A stretch of 64,000 nucleotides of DNA from JBPESN01 sp051710625. GTDB lineage: Bacteria > Pseudomonadota > Gammaproteobacteria > Enterobacterales > Enterobacteriaceae. Positions within the stretch are counted from its first letter, which is position 1. Each line of letters begins with the position of its first letter. The position numbers and the translations under genes were made by a program. The stretch is from contig NZ_JBPESN010000006.1 of NCBI RefSeq assembly GCF_051710625.1, positions 1 through 64,000 on the forward strand, read 5' to 3'. The notes below the pieces were generated by a model that ran no database searches, was not told the origin of the DNA, and saw only the letters and a list, made by a program, of their open reading frames with translations. Below, piece after piece: positions 11,332 through 21,997 of the stretch.

Positions 11332-12203
11332 TGTCTATTTTGATTGATAAAAACACCAAAGTCATTTGCCAGGGTTTTACCGGCAGCCAGGGGACCTTCC
11401 ACTCCGAGCAGGCGCTGGCCTACGGCACCCAAATGGTCGGCGGCGTCACGCCCGGCAAAGGCGGTACCGAGCATCTCGGTTTGCCGGTATTTAATACCGT
11501 GCGCGAAGCGGCAGACAAAACCGGCGCAACGGCATCGGTTATCTACGTGCCCGCGCCGTTTTGCAAAGACTCGATACTGGAAGCCATTGATGCCGGCATT
11601 GAGCTGATCATCTGCATCACCGAGGGCATCCCGACGCTGGATATGCTGACGGTGAAAGCCAAGCTCGAACAAAGCCGCGCGCGCATGATCGGACCGAATT
11701 GCCCGGGCGTGATTACCCCGGGGGAATGCAAAATCGGCATTATGCCGGGACATATCCATCAGCCCGGCCGGGTGGGCATTGTGTCCCGCTCCGGCACCCT
11801 GACCTACGAAGCGGTGAAACAAACGACCGATACCGGCCTTGGACAATCCAGCTGCGTGGGCATCGGCGGCGACCCGATCCCCGGCTCAAACTTCATCGAC
11901 ATCCTCAAGCTGTTTGAAGAGGATCCGCAGACGGAAGCCATCGTGATGATCGGCGAAATCGGCGGTAGCGCGGAAGAAGAAGCCGCCGCCTATATCAAGA
12001 ATCACGTCACCAAACCAGTGATGGGTTATATCGCCGGCGTCACGGCGCCGAAGGGGAAACGGATGGGCCATGCTGGCGCGATTATCGCGGGCGGCAAGGG
12101 CACGGCAGATGAAAAATTCGCCGCCCTGGAAGCGGCGAGCGTTAAGACCGTGCGCAGCCTGGCCGATATCGGCGAAGCGCTGAAGTTTATTTTACCAAAC
12201 TGA
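11331..12203 (+). CDS. sucD: Succinyl-CoA synthetase alpha subunit
   Basis: Phosphohistidine-bearing subunit of succinyl-CoA synthetase. 290 residues. It has the CoA-binding Rossmann fold ([19 protein letters not shown]), [19 protein letters not shown], and the active His in [19 protein letters not shown]. It is the last gene of the sdh-suc operon, followed by the terminator at 12274-12296. Confidence 0.97.
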   Translation: MSILIDKNTKVICQGFTGSQGTFHSEQALAYGTQMVGGVTPGKGGTEHLGLPVFNTVREAADKTGATASVIYVPAPFCKDSILEAIDAGIELIICITEGIPTLDMLTVKAKLEQSRARMIGPNCPGVITPGECKIGIMPGHIHQPGRVGIVSRSGTLTYEAVKQTTDTGLGQSSCVGIGGDPIPGSNFIDILKLFEEDPQTEAIVMIGEIGGSAEEEAAAYIKNHVTKPVMGYIAGVTAPKGKRMGHAGAIIAGGKGTADEKFAALEAASVKTVRSLADIGEALKFILPN

Positions 12204-12273
12204 GTTGGCCCCTCGAAAGAGGGCGGACTGACGTCGCGCGCCCGGGGCCGCGGTGATGACATTGCATCAAGGG

Positions 12274-12296
12274 GCTGCCTGCGGGCAGCTTTTTTT
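12274..12296 (+). terminator. Rho-independent terminator after sucD
   Basis: Stem gctgcc (12274-12279) and ggcagc (12284-12289) with loop tgcg, followed by seven T residues. It ends the sdhCDAB-sucABCD transcript. In E. coli the 3' UTR here is processed into the small RNA SdhX. The sequence upstream (about 12204-12273) could supply an equivalent, but I cannot confirm that. Confidence 0.85.
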
Positions 12297-13084
12297 GCCA
12301 TAACAGCACAGTGGGAGCGATTTTTTCGTCCATTGCCCGGCAAAGAAGGGCTCATGCTTAGTCTGATGCGGATGCGGTCGTTACGCCTGATGATGCAAGA
12401 CGACATTGGCGTTATACGCCGTCAGCCAAAGGCTCTGGCATGAGGTGAGCAGCGTTTGCAACGAAAGCGCCAGAAATAACGCTAAGTGATAAAAATGACG
12501 GTATGATGACCGTTGTGGATACTATATTAATAAACATGCGCTATCGCACAATGCGCATAATAAATAACGCTACCGCGCAGAAACGAATATTTCCCGCTAT
12601 TATTTCCATTTACTTTTAACACCGTATTTTATTAATTACACTTTAGCAATATTTCGCCGGAATTGCTTTTTTTTGGCTACCAATATTTAATAAAGCGGGC
12701 GAAACATTGCGTCAAATCAATATCTCTCTGCGCGTGGCGGGTTATGCCGGCGCCGTTTTTGCGCCAGAACAATTTCAGCGACGACGCGGCGTTACCCCTC
12801 GATTGATCATTATGCGGTTTTAATACCTCCGTCACTAAAAAATATATTTATCCGGAGGATACTGAGGGGTACTATACGGGCATTCCCAACCGGGTCTGTT
12901 GGTATTTCTTTAATCCGTCTGCGGCGCCGCTGTTCTTCTTCCCCTCAAGGTCTGTAGTGGCATACTGAGGCGGCAGGCGGTTAATGATAACTATAAAGCC
13001 TTCATTATTCACCGTCCCTTTCCGGCTGACCCATTCACGAGGGACGGCCGTAGCGGCGCATGTGGGATCCTGCAAGGAGTCATC
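12297..13084. other. Long upstream region of the cyd operon
   Basis: About 790 bases without a recognisable gene. The part from 12480 to 12870 is distinctly AT-rich and probably held the oxygen-controlled cyd promoters. The string ttgcgtcaaatcaa at 12707-12720 resembles an FNR half-conserved dyad, but the match is weak. In E. coli the mng genes lie between sucD and cydA; no trace is visible here. A ribosome site AAGGAG precedes cydA at about 13074-13079. Confidence 0.45.
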
Positions 13085-14643
13085 ATGTTTGATGTCGTCG
13101 AACTATCACGATTACAGTTTGCTTTAACGGCGATGTATTATTTCCTGTTTGTGCCGCTGACGCTGAGTATGGCGTTTTTGCTGGCCATCATGGAAACGGT
13201 TTATGTGCTGTCGGGTAAACAGATCTATAAAGATATGACCAAGTTCTGGGGCAAGTTGTTCGCTATCAACTTCGCTCTCGGCGTGGCTACCGGTCTTACC
13301 ATGGAGTTCCAGTTCGGTACCAACTGGTCATACTTCTCCCATTATGTCGGCGATATCTTCGGCGCACCCCTGGCCATTGAAAAGTTAATGGCCTTTTTCC
13401 TGGAATCCACCTTCGTTGGCCTGTTCTTCTTCGGCTGGGATCGCCTGGGCAAAGTGCAGCATATGGCGGTGAGCTGGCTGGTGGCGCTTGACTCCAACTT
13501 ATCCGCGCTGTGGATCCTGGTGGCCAACGGCTGGATGCAAAATCCCATCGCGGCGGATTTCAACTACGAAACCATAGGTATGGAAATGGTCAGCTTCGCC
13601 GACCTGGTACTTAATCCGGTCGCGCAGGTGAAATTCGTGCATACCGTAGCCGCAGGCTACCGCACCGGCGCGATGTTTGTCCTCGGTATCAGCTCCTATT
13701 ACCTGTAAAAAGGGCGTGACATCGCGTTCGCCATCGCCGCCTTCTTCGGCATGGCGGTGGAGCTGTCGGTCATCGTGCTGGGGGATGAATCCGGTTACGA
13801 GATGGGCGATGTGCAAAAAACCAAGCGGGCGGCGATCGAGACGCAGTGGAACACCGAGCCAGCGCCGGCCTCCTTTACCCTGTTCGGCCTGCCGAACCAG
13901 GAAGATCAGACCAACCATTTTGCGGTGCGTATCCCTTATGCGCTGGGCATAATCGCGACCCGTCCCACCGATCGCCAGGTTACCGGCCTGAAAGATCTGA
14001 TGGCGCTGCATGAGGTGCGTATTCGTAACGGGATGAAGGCCTATAGCCTGCTGCAACAGTTACGCGAAGGCAGCACCGATCCTGCCGTGCACGAAGCGTT
14101 TAACAACAGCAAGCAGGGCCTGGGTTATGGACTGCTGCTGAAACGCTACACAGACGACATCACACCCAGGCCAACGAGCAGCAGATTCGCCAGGCAACCA
14201 GCGATTCTATCCCACGCGTGGCGCCGCTGTATTTCTCCTTCTGTATCATGGTGAGCTGCGGCGTGCTGATGCTGCTGCTGATTGCCGCCTGTTTCTGGAC
14301 CGTGCTGCGTAACCGTATTGGTCAGCCGCGCTGGCTGCACCGCGCGATGCTCTATGGGATTCCGCTGCCGTGGATCGCGATCGAGTCCGGCTGGTTTATT
14401 GCCGAATACGGCGGCCGTCAGCCCTGGGCTATCGGTGAAATTCTGCCGACGTCTGTCGCCAACTCGACCCTGACCGCCGGCGACATCCTCTTCTCAATGG
14501 GGTTGATCTGCGGGCTCTATACGCTGTTTTTGGTAGCGGAAATGTATCTGGTGTTCAAATTTGCGCGCCTAGGGCCGAGCAGTCTGAAAACCGGCAACTA
14601 CCATTTTAAGCAATCGTCCGTTTCCTCGGTGAGCGCACGGTAA
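13085..14643 (+). pseudogene. cydA: Cytochrome bd-I oxidase subunit I, broken
   Basis: CydA carries the b558, b595 and d hemes of the bd-type quinol oxidase. The frame opens at 13085 and matches the family until an in-frame TAA at 13706-13708, where E. coli has a Leu just before KGRD. The same frame continues beyond the stop, with a short in-frame deletion, through LSVIVLGDESGYEMGDVQKTK to about 14155. A frameshift near 14160 then moves the last 160 codons (SIPRVAPLYF ... KFARLGPSSLKTG) to another frame, ending at 14643. The first piece alone, 207 residues, lacks most of the heme-binding core. Confidence 0.93.
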
Positions 14644-14660
14644 TACAGGAGCGAATGACT

Positions 14661-15808
14661 ATGTTTAATTACAAAGTATTGCGTGTTGTCTGGTGGGTAC
14701 TGATTGGCGTGCTGCTCATCGGCTTCGCCGGCACCGACGGATTTGATATGGGCGTCGGCATGCTGATGCGCCTGTTTGGCCGCGGCGACGTCGAGCGCCG
14801 GGTCATGATCAATACCATTGATTCGCACTGGGACGGCAACCAGGTATGGCTTATCACCGCCGGCGGCGCGCCGTTCGCCGCCTGGCCCCATGGTGTATGC
14901 CGCCGCGTTCTCCGGTTTTTATATCGCCATGATCCTGGTGTTGGTTTTGCTGTTCTTCCGCCCGGTCGGTTTCGACTACCGCTCGAAAATCGACGACGCC
15001 CGCTGGCGCAATCTGTGGGACTGGGGGATCTTTATCGGCAGCTTTATTTCTCCGGTGGTAATTGGGGTTGCATTCGGCAACCTGCTGCAGGGCGTGCCGT
15101 TCCACATGGACGAGTATCTGCGCCTGTATTACACCGGCAATTTCTTCCAGCTGCTTAACCCGTTTGGCCAGCTGGCGGGTATCGTCAGCCTGGCGATGTT
15201 CCTGACCTAGGGCGGCACGGCACCTAGCTGCAAATGCGTACCGGTGGCGATTTGCAGGTGCGGATGCGCGGCATCACCCAGCGTACCGCGCTGGTGACGG
15301 CGCTAACCTTCCTGCTGGCCGCTATTTGGGTCGTCTACGGCATCGACGGCTTTATTGTTACCTCCGTCATCGACCGGGCCGCGCAGTCCAACCCGTTGCA
15401 CAAAGAAGTGGCGCATCAGAGGCCGGGGTGTGGCTGGCCAATTACCACGCATATCCGGGATTGTGGATCGTGCCGGCGCTGGGCGGGGTGCTACCGCTGC
15501 TGACAATTGCCTTTAGCCGTGCGGGGCGCCGCGCCTGGGCCTTCATTTGCTCCTCGCTGACTGTGGCTTGCGTGATTCTGACTGCGGGGATTACGCTGTT
15601 CCCGTTCATCATGCCGTCGAGCACGATGCCGAATGCCAGCCTGACCATGTGGGATGCGACCTCGAGCCTGGGGATGCTGAAAGTCATGACCGTGGTGGCG
15701 ATCATTTTCGTGCCGATTGTGCTGCTCTATACCATTTGATGTTACTACAAAATATTCGGTCGCATCACGAAAGAACATATTAAACAAAACACGCATTCGC
15801 TGTACTGA
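14661..15808 (+). pseudogene. cydB: Cytochrome bd-I oxidase subunit II, broken
   Basis: CydB pairs with CydA in the bd oxidase. Homology covers the whole gene but in several frames. An extra C near 14887 disrupts [14 protein letters not shown] at 15208-15210 replaces the Gln that starts QGATYLQM, with another indel just after it. A shift near 15415 breaks KEV..EAGVWLANY, and a TGA at 15737-15739 stands where E. coli has Trp in YTAWCYWK. The original stop TGA after NTHSLY is at 15806-15808. With cydA also dead, no bd oxidase can be made from this locus. Confidence 0.93.
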
Positions 15809-15824
15809 GTTAAGTAGCTTAATT

Positions 15825-15938
15825 ATGTGGTATTTCGCCTGGATTTTAGGAACGCTGCTGGCCTGTGCCTTCGGCATCATTACCGCGCTGGCTCTTGAGC
15901 ATCTGGAAGATACCCGCGGTGAGGATGCCCTGAAGTGA
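15825..15938 (+). CDS. cydX: Cytochrome bd-I accessory subunit CydX
   Basis: A 37-residue single-span membrane peptide starting MWYFAWILGTLLACAFG. This matches E. coli CydX (YbgT), which stabilises the heme environment of CydAB. The start and hydrophobic segment are intact, and the charged tail (EHLEDTRGEDALK) is typical. Its stop overlaps the GTG of ybgE. Both main subunits upstream are broken, so it probably has no partner here unless a second bd oxidase exists. Confidence 0.88.
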   Translation: MWYFAWILGTLLACAFGIITALALEHLEDTRGEDALK

Positions 15939-16231
15939 CAGGGCAGGCTATCTCGTTTTGGTACAGTCTGACGGACAAGCGCCCCCTGAGGGCGCTTTCC
16001 CTCGTCATGGCCCTGACGCTTGCCGGCTGCGTTTTCTGGTCACCATCCCGCTTCGCCGCCCAGACCACTACCCTGTCGTGGTGGCAGGGCATCTTAATCG
16101 TTTGGGCGGTTTGCGCAGGCGTGCTTCACGGCACCGGCTTTCGTCCGCGGCGCCTGCGCTGGCCTCTGGTTTTTCTGCCGTTGCCGGCGATGTTGGTCAT
16201 GATCGCCGCCTTGCTTTACAGATTCTCTTAA
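15935..16231 (+). CDS. ybgE: Cyd operon protein YbgE
   Basis: A 98-residue inner-membrane protein with three hydrophobic stretches. It matches YbgE of the E. coli cyd operon (DKRPLRALSLVMALTLAGCVFW, PSRFAAQT, WAVCAGVLHGTGFRP). Its biochemical role is not established. GTG start, overlapping the cydX stop by four bases. The frame is intact. Confidence 0.85.
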   Translation: MTGQAISFWYSLTDKRPLRALSLVMALTLAGCVFWSPSRFAAQTTTLSWWQGILIVWAVCAGVLHGTGFRPRRLRWPLVFLPLPAMLVMIAALLYRFS

Positions 16232-16363
16232 TAACTTTATGGTCCTTTAATCCTGTAATGTAAGGGACCTAAAATATTTTCTTTCCCCCCGTCTTAGCCA
16301 TTCCCAACGTGTTAGGTCTTGCGTATAGTAAGCACCGTTGTTTTTGCGTTGTTGGACAGTGGA

Positions 16364-16762
16364 GTGCGTATTTCGTTCTTCCAGTAATCGGTTCGCGTCA
16401 TACCGACGCCGGTGGCGCGGTCTACCATGCCCGTTACGTCGCCTTCTATTGAAGGCGCGCGTACCGAAATGGTACGCCAGCATAATTTTCATCAGCGTGC
16501 GCTTATGCAGGCGAGCGTGGCGTTCGTGGTGCGGCGCATGGCGCTGGGGTATTTTTGCGCCTGCGCGCCTGGAAGATTTACTGCAAGTGGAAAGCGAAAT
16601 CGCCTCCCTCAAGAGCCCCTCTCTGACCTTTGCACAACGCATCCTGAATGCTGACCGACAATTGCTCAGCCAGGCTGACGCCGTAGATCGCATGTGTCGA
16701 TCTACAGCAATTAAAGCCGGTTGCGCTTTTTAACGTCTTTTGTCGCGGAGTTCAAGCAGTGA
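16364..16762 (+). pseudogene. ybgC: Acyl-CoA thioesterase YbgC, broken
   Basis: YbgC is a hot-dog-fold thioesterase at the head of the tol-pal gene set. Pieces are recognisable in three frames: [16 protein letters not shown], where the family YYED before it is deleted, then [29 protein letters not shown], then [33 protein letters not shown], and a terminal VAEFKQ whose TGA (16760-16762) overlaps the tolQ start. A TGA follows the FY of the first piece. The GTG start at 16364 is my best guess. Confidence 0.85.
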
Positions 16763-17445
16763 TTGACATGAACATCTTTGATCTGTTCCTGAAAGCGGGC
16801 TTTCTGGTAAAACTGATCGTGCTTATTTTGATATGCTTTTCTATTGCGTCCTGGGCCATCATTATCCAGCGCTCCCGTATCCTGACCTCCGCCGCGCGCG
16901 AAGCGGAAGCCTTTGAGGACAAGTTCTGGTCCGGTATCGAATTATCCCGCCTGTATCAGGAAAGCCTGACGCGCCGCGACAGCCTGAGCGGCTCCGAGCA
17001 GATCTTTTACGCCGGCTTTAAAGAGTTCGCGCGCCTGCACCGCGCCAATAATCACGCCCCTGAAGCGGTGGTAGAAGGCGCTTCCCGCGCCATGCGTATT
17101 TCGATGAACCGCGAACTGGAAGCGCTGGAAACCCATATCCCGCTCCTCGGTACCGTGGGTTCCATCAGCCCGTACATCGGTCTGTTCGGTACCGTGTGGG
17201 GCATCATGCACGCATTCATCGGACTGGGCGCCGTAAAACAGGGCACGCTGCAGATGGTCGCGCCGGGGATAGCCGAAGCGCTTATCGCCACCGCGATCGG
17301 TCTGTTTGCCGCCATTCCCGCGGTCATGGCCTTCAATCGCCTGAGCCTGCGAGTCAACAAGCTTGAGCAGAACTACGACAACTTTACCGAAGAGTTCATC
17401 GCCATCCTGCACCGTCAGGCTTTCGCCAGCGATAGCGCCAAGTAA
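16759..17445 (+). CDS. tolQ: Tol-Pal system proton channel subunit TolQ
   Basis: Inner-membrane protein that with TolR uses the proton motive force to energise TolA during cell constriction. 228 residues, three transmembrane segments, and the conserved [23 protein letters not shown] and [20 protein letters not shown] helices that form the channel. The GTG start overlaps the ybgC stop and follows GGAG by 8 bases, as in E. coli. Intact despite the dead ybgC in front of it. Confidence 0.96.
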   Translation: MIDMNIFDLFLKAGFLVKLIVLILICFSIASWAIIIQRSRILTSAAREAEAFEDKFWSGIELSRLYQESLTRRDSLSGSEQIFYAGFKEFARLHRANNHAPEAVVEGASRAMRISMNRELEALETHIPLLGTVGSISPYIGLFGTVWGIMHAFIGLGAVKQGTLQMVAPGIAEALIATAIGLFAAIPAVMAFNRLSLRVNKLEQNYDNFTEEFIAILHRQAFASDSAK

Positions 17446-17460
17446 GCAGGAGGGGTAATC

Positions 17461-17883
17461 ATGGCCAGAAGGCACTCGAGCAGAGAAATCAAGTCCGAGA
17501 TTAACATTGTCCCCTTGCTCGATGTGCTACTGGTGCTGGTGTTAATCTTTATGGCGACGGCGCCGATTATTACCCAGAGCGTCGAGGTGGATTTGCCTGA
17601 TGCGACCGACTCCAAAACCGTCGGCAGCGATGATAATCCGCCGGTGATCGTCGAGGTTTCCGGCATCGGCCAGTACAGTCTGGTAGTCTATCATCAGCGT
17701 CAGGAGCAGTTGCCCTCCGAACAGGTGGTTTCCGAAGCGCGCGCCCGCATCACCGCGAATCCCAAGACGGTGTTTCTGATAGGCGGCGCCAAAGACGTGC
17801 CTTATGATGAGATAATCAAGGCGCTGAACTTGTTGCATCAGGCCGGCGTGAAGTCGGTCGGTCTGATGACGCATCCTATCTGA
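17461..17883 (+). CDS. tolR: Tol-Pal system protein TolR
   Basis: Single-span inner-membrane partner of TolQ with a periplasmic domain. 140 residues. The transmembrane start INIVPLLDVLLVLVLIFMATAP contains the essential Asp of the proton path. The periplasmic part is VDLPDATDSK ... KALNLLHQAGVKSVGLMT, as in the family. Strong AGGAGG ribosome site; 15 bases after tolQ. Confidence 0.96.
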   Translation: MARRHSSREIKSEINIVPLLDVLLVLVLIFMATAPIITQSVEVDLPDATDSKTVGSDDNPPVIVEVSGIGQYSLVVYHQRQEQLPSEQVVSEARARITANPKTVFLIGGAKDVPYDEIIKALNLLHQAGVKSVGLMTHPI

Positions 17884-17937
17884 CGGTCGGCTCGTGATGC
17901 GTACTATTTCCGGTCAACTCCATTTTGGGAATTGATT

Positions 17938-18930
17938 GTGTTGAAGGCTACCGAACAGAACGACAAGCTTAAACGTGCCATTATTCTGTCGATTGTGCTG
18001 CATTGCGTTCTGATCGCCGTATTGATCTGGAGCTCGATTCATCAGCCGCAAGAGACGAGTGCGGGCGGCGACGGGTCGTCCATTGATGCCGTGATGGTCG
18101 ATCCCGGCGCCGTGGTGCAGCAATATAACCGTCAGCAGCAGCAAACCGACGCGCAGCGGGCGCAGCAGCAGGCAGAAGAGCTTCAGCAAAAGCAAGCGGC
18201 AGTGGAGCAGCGCCTGAAGGCGCTGGAGAAACAGCGGCTGGCCGCGCAGGAAGCCGCTGAAGCGCAACAGCGCCTGCAGGCTGAGCAGCAAAAACAGGCG
18301 GAAGATGCGGCTAAACAGGCCGAGGCAACCGCGGCACAAGCCAAAGCGGAAGCGGCGGCGCAGGCGAAGGCCGCAGCTGACGCGAAGAAACAGGCGGAGG
18401 CGGAAGCGAAAAAAGCCGCCGCTGCTGAAGCGCAGAAGCAGGCCGCCGCGGCTGCGCCGGCTAAAGCCGAAGCCGATGCGAAAGCCAAGGCCGATCAGGC
18501 AGCCAAAGAAAAAGCCGCCACCGAGGCCAAGCAAAAAGCCGCCGCCGCCAAACAATCCAGCGAGGTGGACGATTTGCTGGGCGGGCTGACCGACGCTAAA
18601 AATGCGCCCAAATCCGGCGGCGCGCCCGCCGGGACAGGCAACAGTAAGCTGAGCGTCGCCACCGGATTGGAAATCAATGGCTATCTGGCTCAAGTGCGCC
18701 AGGCTATCAGCAATAAGTTTTACGATTCGTCCAACTACAGCGGTAAGACCTGCATTTTGCGCATCAAACTGGCGCCAGATGGCATGCTGATTTCGCTCAG
18801 TTCTGACGGTGGCGATCCGGCGCTGTGTCAGGCGGCGGTCTCCGCGGCGAAGCTGGCGGCGATCCCCCGGCCGCCCAGTCCGAAGGTGTATGAGGCAGTT
18901 AAAAACGCGACGCTTGACTTTAAACCTTAG
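17938..18930 (+). CDS. tolA: Tol-Pal system protein TolA
   Basis: Links the TolQR motor to Pal and TolB across the periplasm. It has an N-terminal membrane anchor (AIILSIVLHCVLIAVLIWSS), a long Ala/Lys/Glu/Gln-rich helical domain II (about residues 65-205), then the globular C-terminal domain with GKTCILRIKLAPDGM and GDPALCQAAVSAAKLA containing the two conserved Cys. At about 330 residues it is much shorter than E. coli TolA (421), and the loss is in the repetitive domain II. I chose GTG 17938, 7 bases after GGGA, over the upstream TTG. Confidence 0.93.
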   Translation: MLKATEQNDKLKRAIILSIVLHCVLIAVLIWSSIHQPQETSAGGDGSSIDAVMVDPGAVVQQYNRQQQQTDAQRAQQQAEELQQKQAAVEQRLKALEKQRLAAQEAAEAQQRLQAEQQKQAEDAAKQAEATAAQAKAEAAAQAKAAADAKKQAEAEAKKAAAAEAQKQAAAAAPAKAEADAKAKADQAAKEKAATEAKQKAAAAKQSSEVDDLLGGLTDAKNAPKSGGAPAGTGNSKLSVATGLEINGYLAQVRQAISNKFYDSSNYSGKTCILRIKLAPDGMLISLSSDGGDPALCQAAVSAAKLAAIPRPPSPKVYEAVKNATLDFKP

Positions 18931-19087
18931 TAAGACCATTTAGCAGAATACAATGGTTATCAAATAGTCCTGTTTGGTTTAAGATTTATACTATGTTGTC
19001 TAATGGGAAGATGTAGTGTTGTTTAACCCGACAAGTTTACAATTTTGCAATTGCGACCGCCGCCCTGGCGTCGGTTTGGGAGATGAA

Positions 19088-20380
19088 ATGAAGCAGGCAT
19101 TTCGAGTAGCGTTAGGTTTTTTCCTTTTATGGGCTTCCGTGCTGCATGCGGAAGTGCGTATTGAAATCACCCAAGGGGTGGATACGGCCCGGCCTATCGG
19201 CGTGGTGCCGTTTAAATGGGCGGGGCCGGGTGCCGCGCCCGAAGATATTGGCGGCATAGTCGCCGCCGACCTGCGTAACAGCGGTAAATTCAACCCGCTC
19301 GACACTTCTCGCCTGCCGCAGCAGCCGACCACCGCCTCGGAAGTGACGCCGGCCGTCTGGACGGCTCTTGGTATCGACGCCGTAGTGGTGGGGCAAGTGC
19401 AGCCGAGCGCCGACGGTAGCTATGTGGTGTCTTATCAATTGGTGGACACCTCCGGCAATCCGGGCGCTGTATTGGCGCAAAACCAGTTCAAGGTCGCGCG
19501 CAAATGGCTGCGTTATGCCGCCCACACCGCCAGCGATGAACCCTTTGAAAAGCTCACCGGTATTAAGGGCGCCTTCCGTACCCGTATTGCCTACATCGTG
19601 CAGACCAACGGCGGCCAGTACCCTTACGAACTCCGTGTCGCAGATTATGACGGTTATAACCAGACGCCAATACACCGTTCGCCGCAGCCGCTGATGTCGC
19701 CTGCCTGGTCCCCTGACGGCAGCAAGCTTGCCTATGTTACCTTTGAAAGCGGCCGCTCGGCGCTGGTCATCCAGACGCTGGATAGCGGCGCTATCCGCCA
19801 GGTTGCGAGCTTCCCGCAGCATAACGGCGCGCCGTCCTTCTCGCCGGACGGTAGCAAACTGGCCTTCGCGCTGTCGAAGACCGGCAGCCTGAATTTATAT
19901 GTGATGGATTTGGGGTCGGGTCAGATTCGTCAGGTGACCGATGGTCGCAGCAATAATACGGAGCCGACCTGGTTCCCGGACAGCCAGACGCTGGCGTATA
20001 CCTCCGACCAGGGCGGCCGTCCGCAGGTTTATAAAATCAATATTAACGGCGGTACGCCGCAGCGTCTGTCCTGGGAAGGCTCCCAGAATCAGGATGCGGA
20101 CGTTAGCTCGGACGGCAAGTTCCTGGCTATGGTCAGCACCAACAACGGCGTGCAGCATATCGCTAAACTGGATCTGGCAACGGGAGCCGTCCAAGTGTTG
20201 ACGGACACGTCCCTGGATGAGACGCCTAGCGTTGCTCCCAATGGCACAATGGTTATCTACAGCGCTTCGCAAGGGCTGGGCTCCGTGTTACGGCTGGTCT
20301 CGACTGATGGGCGTTTCAAAGCGCGTCTTCCGGCAACCGATGAACAGGTCAAATTTCCTGCCTGGTCGCCGCATCTGTGA
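19088..20380 (+). CDS. tolB: Tol-Pal system periplasmic protein TolB
   Basis: Periplasmic beta-propeller protein that binds Pal and TolA. The 430 residues equal E. coli when the ATG at 19088 is used. This start is preceded by GGGAGATG and yields a clean signal peptide ([23 protein letters not shown]). Propeller repeats with [13 protein letters not shown] sequences are evident in the second half. A longer in-frame start at 19016 would hide the signal peptide and is rejected. Intact. Confidence 0.96.
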   Translation: MKQAFRVALGFFLLWASVLHAEVRIEITQGVDTARPIGVVPFKWAGPGAAPEDIGGIVAADLRNSGKFNPLDTSRLPQQPTTASEVTPAVWTALGIDAVVVGQVQPSADGSYVVSYQLVDTSGNPGAVLAQNQFKVARKWLRYAAHTASDEPFEKLTGIKGAFRTRIAYIVQTNGGQYPYELRVADYDGYNQTPIHRSPQPLMSPAWSPDGSKLAYVTFESGRSALVIQTLDSGAIRQVASFPQHNGAPSFSPDGSKLAFALSKTGSLNLYVMDLGSGQIRQVTDGRSNNTEPTWFPDSQTLAYTSDQGGRPQVYKININGGTPQRLSWEGSQNQDADVSSDGKFLAMVSTNNGVQHIAKLDLATGAVQVLTDTSLDETPSVAPNGTMVIYSASQGLGSVLRLVSTDGRFKARLPATDEQVKFPAWSPHL

Positions 20381-20423
20381 TACATGTGTAAATATGTATG
20401 GCAAACTATAAAAGGAATATGAG

Positions 20424-20942
20424 ATGCAACTGAACAAAGTGCTAAAAGGGCTGATGTTGGCGGTGCCAGTGATGGCGATTGCCGCATGTAGTTCTCACAA
20501 AAACGCTAACAATGGCGACGAATCTGCCATGGGCCCCGGTGCTGGCACTGGCATAGACATGAGCGGCAACAACGGCTCTTCCGACGAACAGGCTCGCCTG
20601 CAAATGCAGAAGCTTCAGCGCAACAATATCGTTTACTTCAACCTGGACAAATACGATATCCGCTCTGAATTCGCTCAGATGCTTGACGCACACGCCAATT
20701 TCCTGCGCAGCAACCCGTCTTACAAAGTGACCGTTGAAGGCCATGCGGACGAACGCGGCACGCCGGAATACAACATCGCCCTGGGCGAGCGCCGCGCCAA
20801 TGCCGTGAAGATGTACCTTCAGGGTAAAGGCGTTTCCGCCAATCAGATCGCTATCGTATCTTACGGTAAAGAGAAACCTGCTGTACTGGGCCACGACGAA
20901 TCGGCTTACGCCAAAAACCGTCGTGCCGTACTGGTCTACTAA
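20424..20942 (+). CDS. pal: Peptidoglycan-associated lipoprotein Pal
   Basis: Outer-membrane lipoprotein that binds peptidoglycan and TolB. 172 residues. Signal peptide with lipobox AIAAC (Cys about residue 22), a flexible Gly/Asn/Ser-rich linker, then the OmpA-like domain with [21 protein letters not shown], the peptidoglycan-binding [13 protein letters not shown] and GERRANAVK. It follows tolB by 43 bases with an AAGGAAT ribosome site. Confidence 0.97.
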   Translation: MQLNKVLKGLMLAVPVMAIAACSSHKNANNGDESAMGPGAGTGIDMSGNNGSSDEQARLQMQKLQRNNIVYFNLDKYDIRSEFAQMLDAHANFLRSNPSYKVTVEGHADERGTPEYNIALGERRANAVKMYLQGKGVSANQIAIVSYGKEKPAVLGHDESAYAKNRRAVLVY

Positions 20943-20951
20943 GAGACTGGC

Positions 20952-21737
20952 ATGAGCAATAACTTCAGACCTTATCTGTTGAGTCTGTCGTTATTGGTTG
21001 GTGTAGCGCCCCCCTGGGCTGCTACCGCTCAAGCGCCAATCAGTAATGCCGGCTCCGGCCCGGTGGAAGACCGGCTCACTCAACAACTTGAGCGTATTTT
21101 TAATGCGCACAGCCAGCTACTAACCCAGCTTCAGCAACAGCTCGCCGATAATCAACGCGATATTGACTCGCTGCGCGGCCAGATTCAGGAAAATCAATAT
21201 CAACTATCGCAGGTTGTCAAGTGGCAGAAACAGATTTATCAGCAGATGGACAGCCTTCCCAGCCAGACGCCGGCCGCGTCTGCCGACGGTCAACCTCAGG
21301 CATCCACCTCCGCCGACGGCGCTCAAAGCGCGGCGCCCGCCGGCAAAGCCACGGCCAGCGGTTCAGACGCTAACACCGACTATAACGAAGCGGTGGCGCT
21401 GGTGCTGGAGAAAAAACAGTACGACCAGGCAATTAGCGCATTTCAACGCTTCGTGAAGTGTTACCCTGATTCGACCTATCAGCCCAACGCCAATTATTGG
21501 CTGGGGCAGCTTAATTATAATCAAGGTAAAAAAGATGATGCGGCCTATTATTTCGCGCTGGTGGTGAAAAACCATCCTAAATCGCCCAAGGCACCCGACG
21601 CGCTGCTCAAGGTGGGCGTCATCATGCAAGGAAAAGGCCAGAAGAATAAAGCCCGGGCGGTTTATCAGCAGGTGGGCAAACTGTACCCCAGCGCCGAGGC
21701 GGCCAAACAGGCGCAAAAACGGCTCGCGGGGCTGTAA
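20952..21737 (+). CDS. cpoB: Cell division coordinator CpoB (YbgF)
   Basis: Periplasmic TPR protein that links Tol-Pal activity to PBP1B-driven septal wall synthesis. 261 residues with a signal peptide (cleavage near ATAQA), an N-terminal Gln-rich trimerising coiled coil (about residues 30-100), a low-complexity linker, then three TPR-like repeats (DYNEAVALVLEKKQYDQAISAF, NYWLGQLNYNQGKKDDAAYYF, ALLKVGVIMQGKGQKNKARAVY). Last gene of the tol-pal cluster, 9 bases after pal. Confidence 0.94.
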   Translation: MSNNFRPYLLSLSLLVGVAPPWAATAQAPISNAGSGPVEDRLTQQLERIFNAHSQLLTQLQQQLADNQRDIDSLRGQIQENQYQLSQVVKWQKQIYQQMDSLPSQTPAASADGQPQASTSADGAQSAAPAGKATASGSDANTDYNEAVALVLEKKQYDQAISAFQRFVKCYPDSTYQPNANYWLGQLNYNQGKKDDAAYYFALVVKNHPKSPKAPDALLKVGVIMQGKGQKNKARAVYQQVGKLYPSAEAAKQAQKRLAGL

Positions 21738-21921
21738 TATAATAGGGACGCGTCCTGAACGGGGCAGGAGGGCGTGAAATGGGCCAGAATGCTCGAAGAG
21801 CAGGCAGTTGGCCGCGTTTGGACTAATTAAAGGTTGCGTCAAAATTTATAATAAGTAACATATGCCGCCGTTGCCCGGGGAAAGCTGATTTCCTCTGGCT
21901 GCGGGTGTAAAACGGGTGTCG

Positions 21922-21997
21922 GGGTCGTTAGCTCAGTTGGTAGAGCAGTTGACTTTTAATCAATTGGTCGCAGGTTCGAATCCTGCACGACCCACCA
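21922..21997 (+). tRNA. tRNA-Lys (anticodon TTT)
   Basis: 76 bases ending in encoded CCA. The acceptor GGGTCGT pairs with ACGACCC; the D-loop, anticodon arm with TTT at 21955-21957, and GGTTCGAATCC T-arm are all standard. E. coli has a multi-gene lysT-valT cluster at this position; only one tRNA is seen here. Confidence 0.97.

Noticed and set aside
12357..12446. 29-codon open frame MLSLMRMRSLRLMMQDDIG downstream of the sucD terminator
   Set aside because: No ribosome site, no relatives recognised, and it lies in eroded intergenic DNA.
17914..18939. 341-codon minus-strand frame opposite tolA rich in Gly/Leu/Phe
   Set aside because: Mirror of the Ala/Lys/Gln repeat codons of tolA; not a gene.
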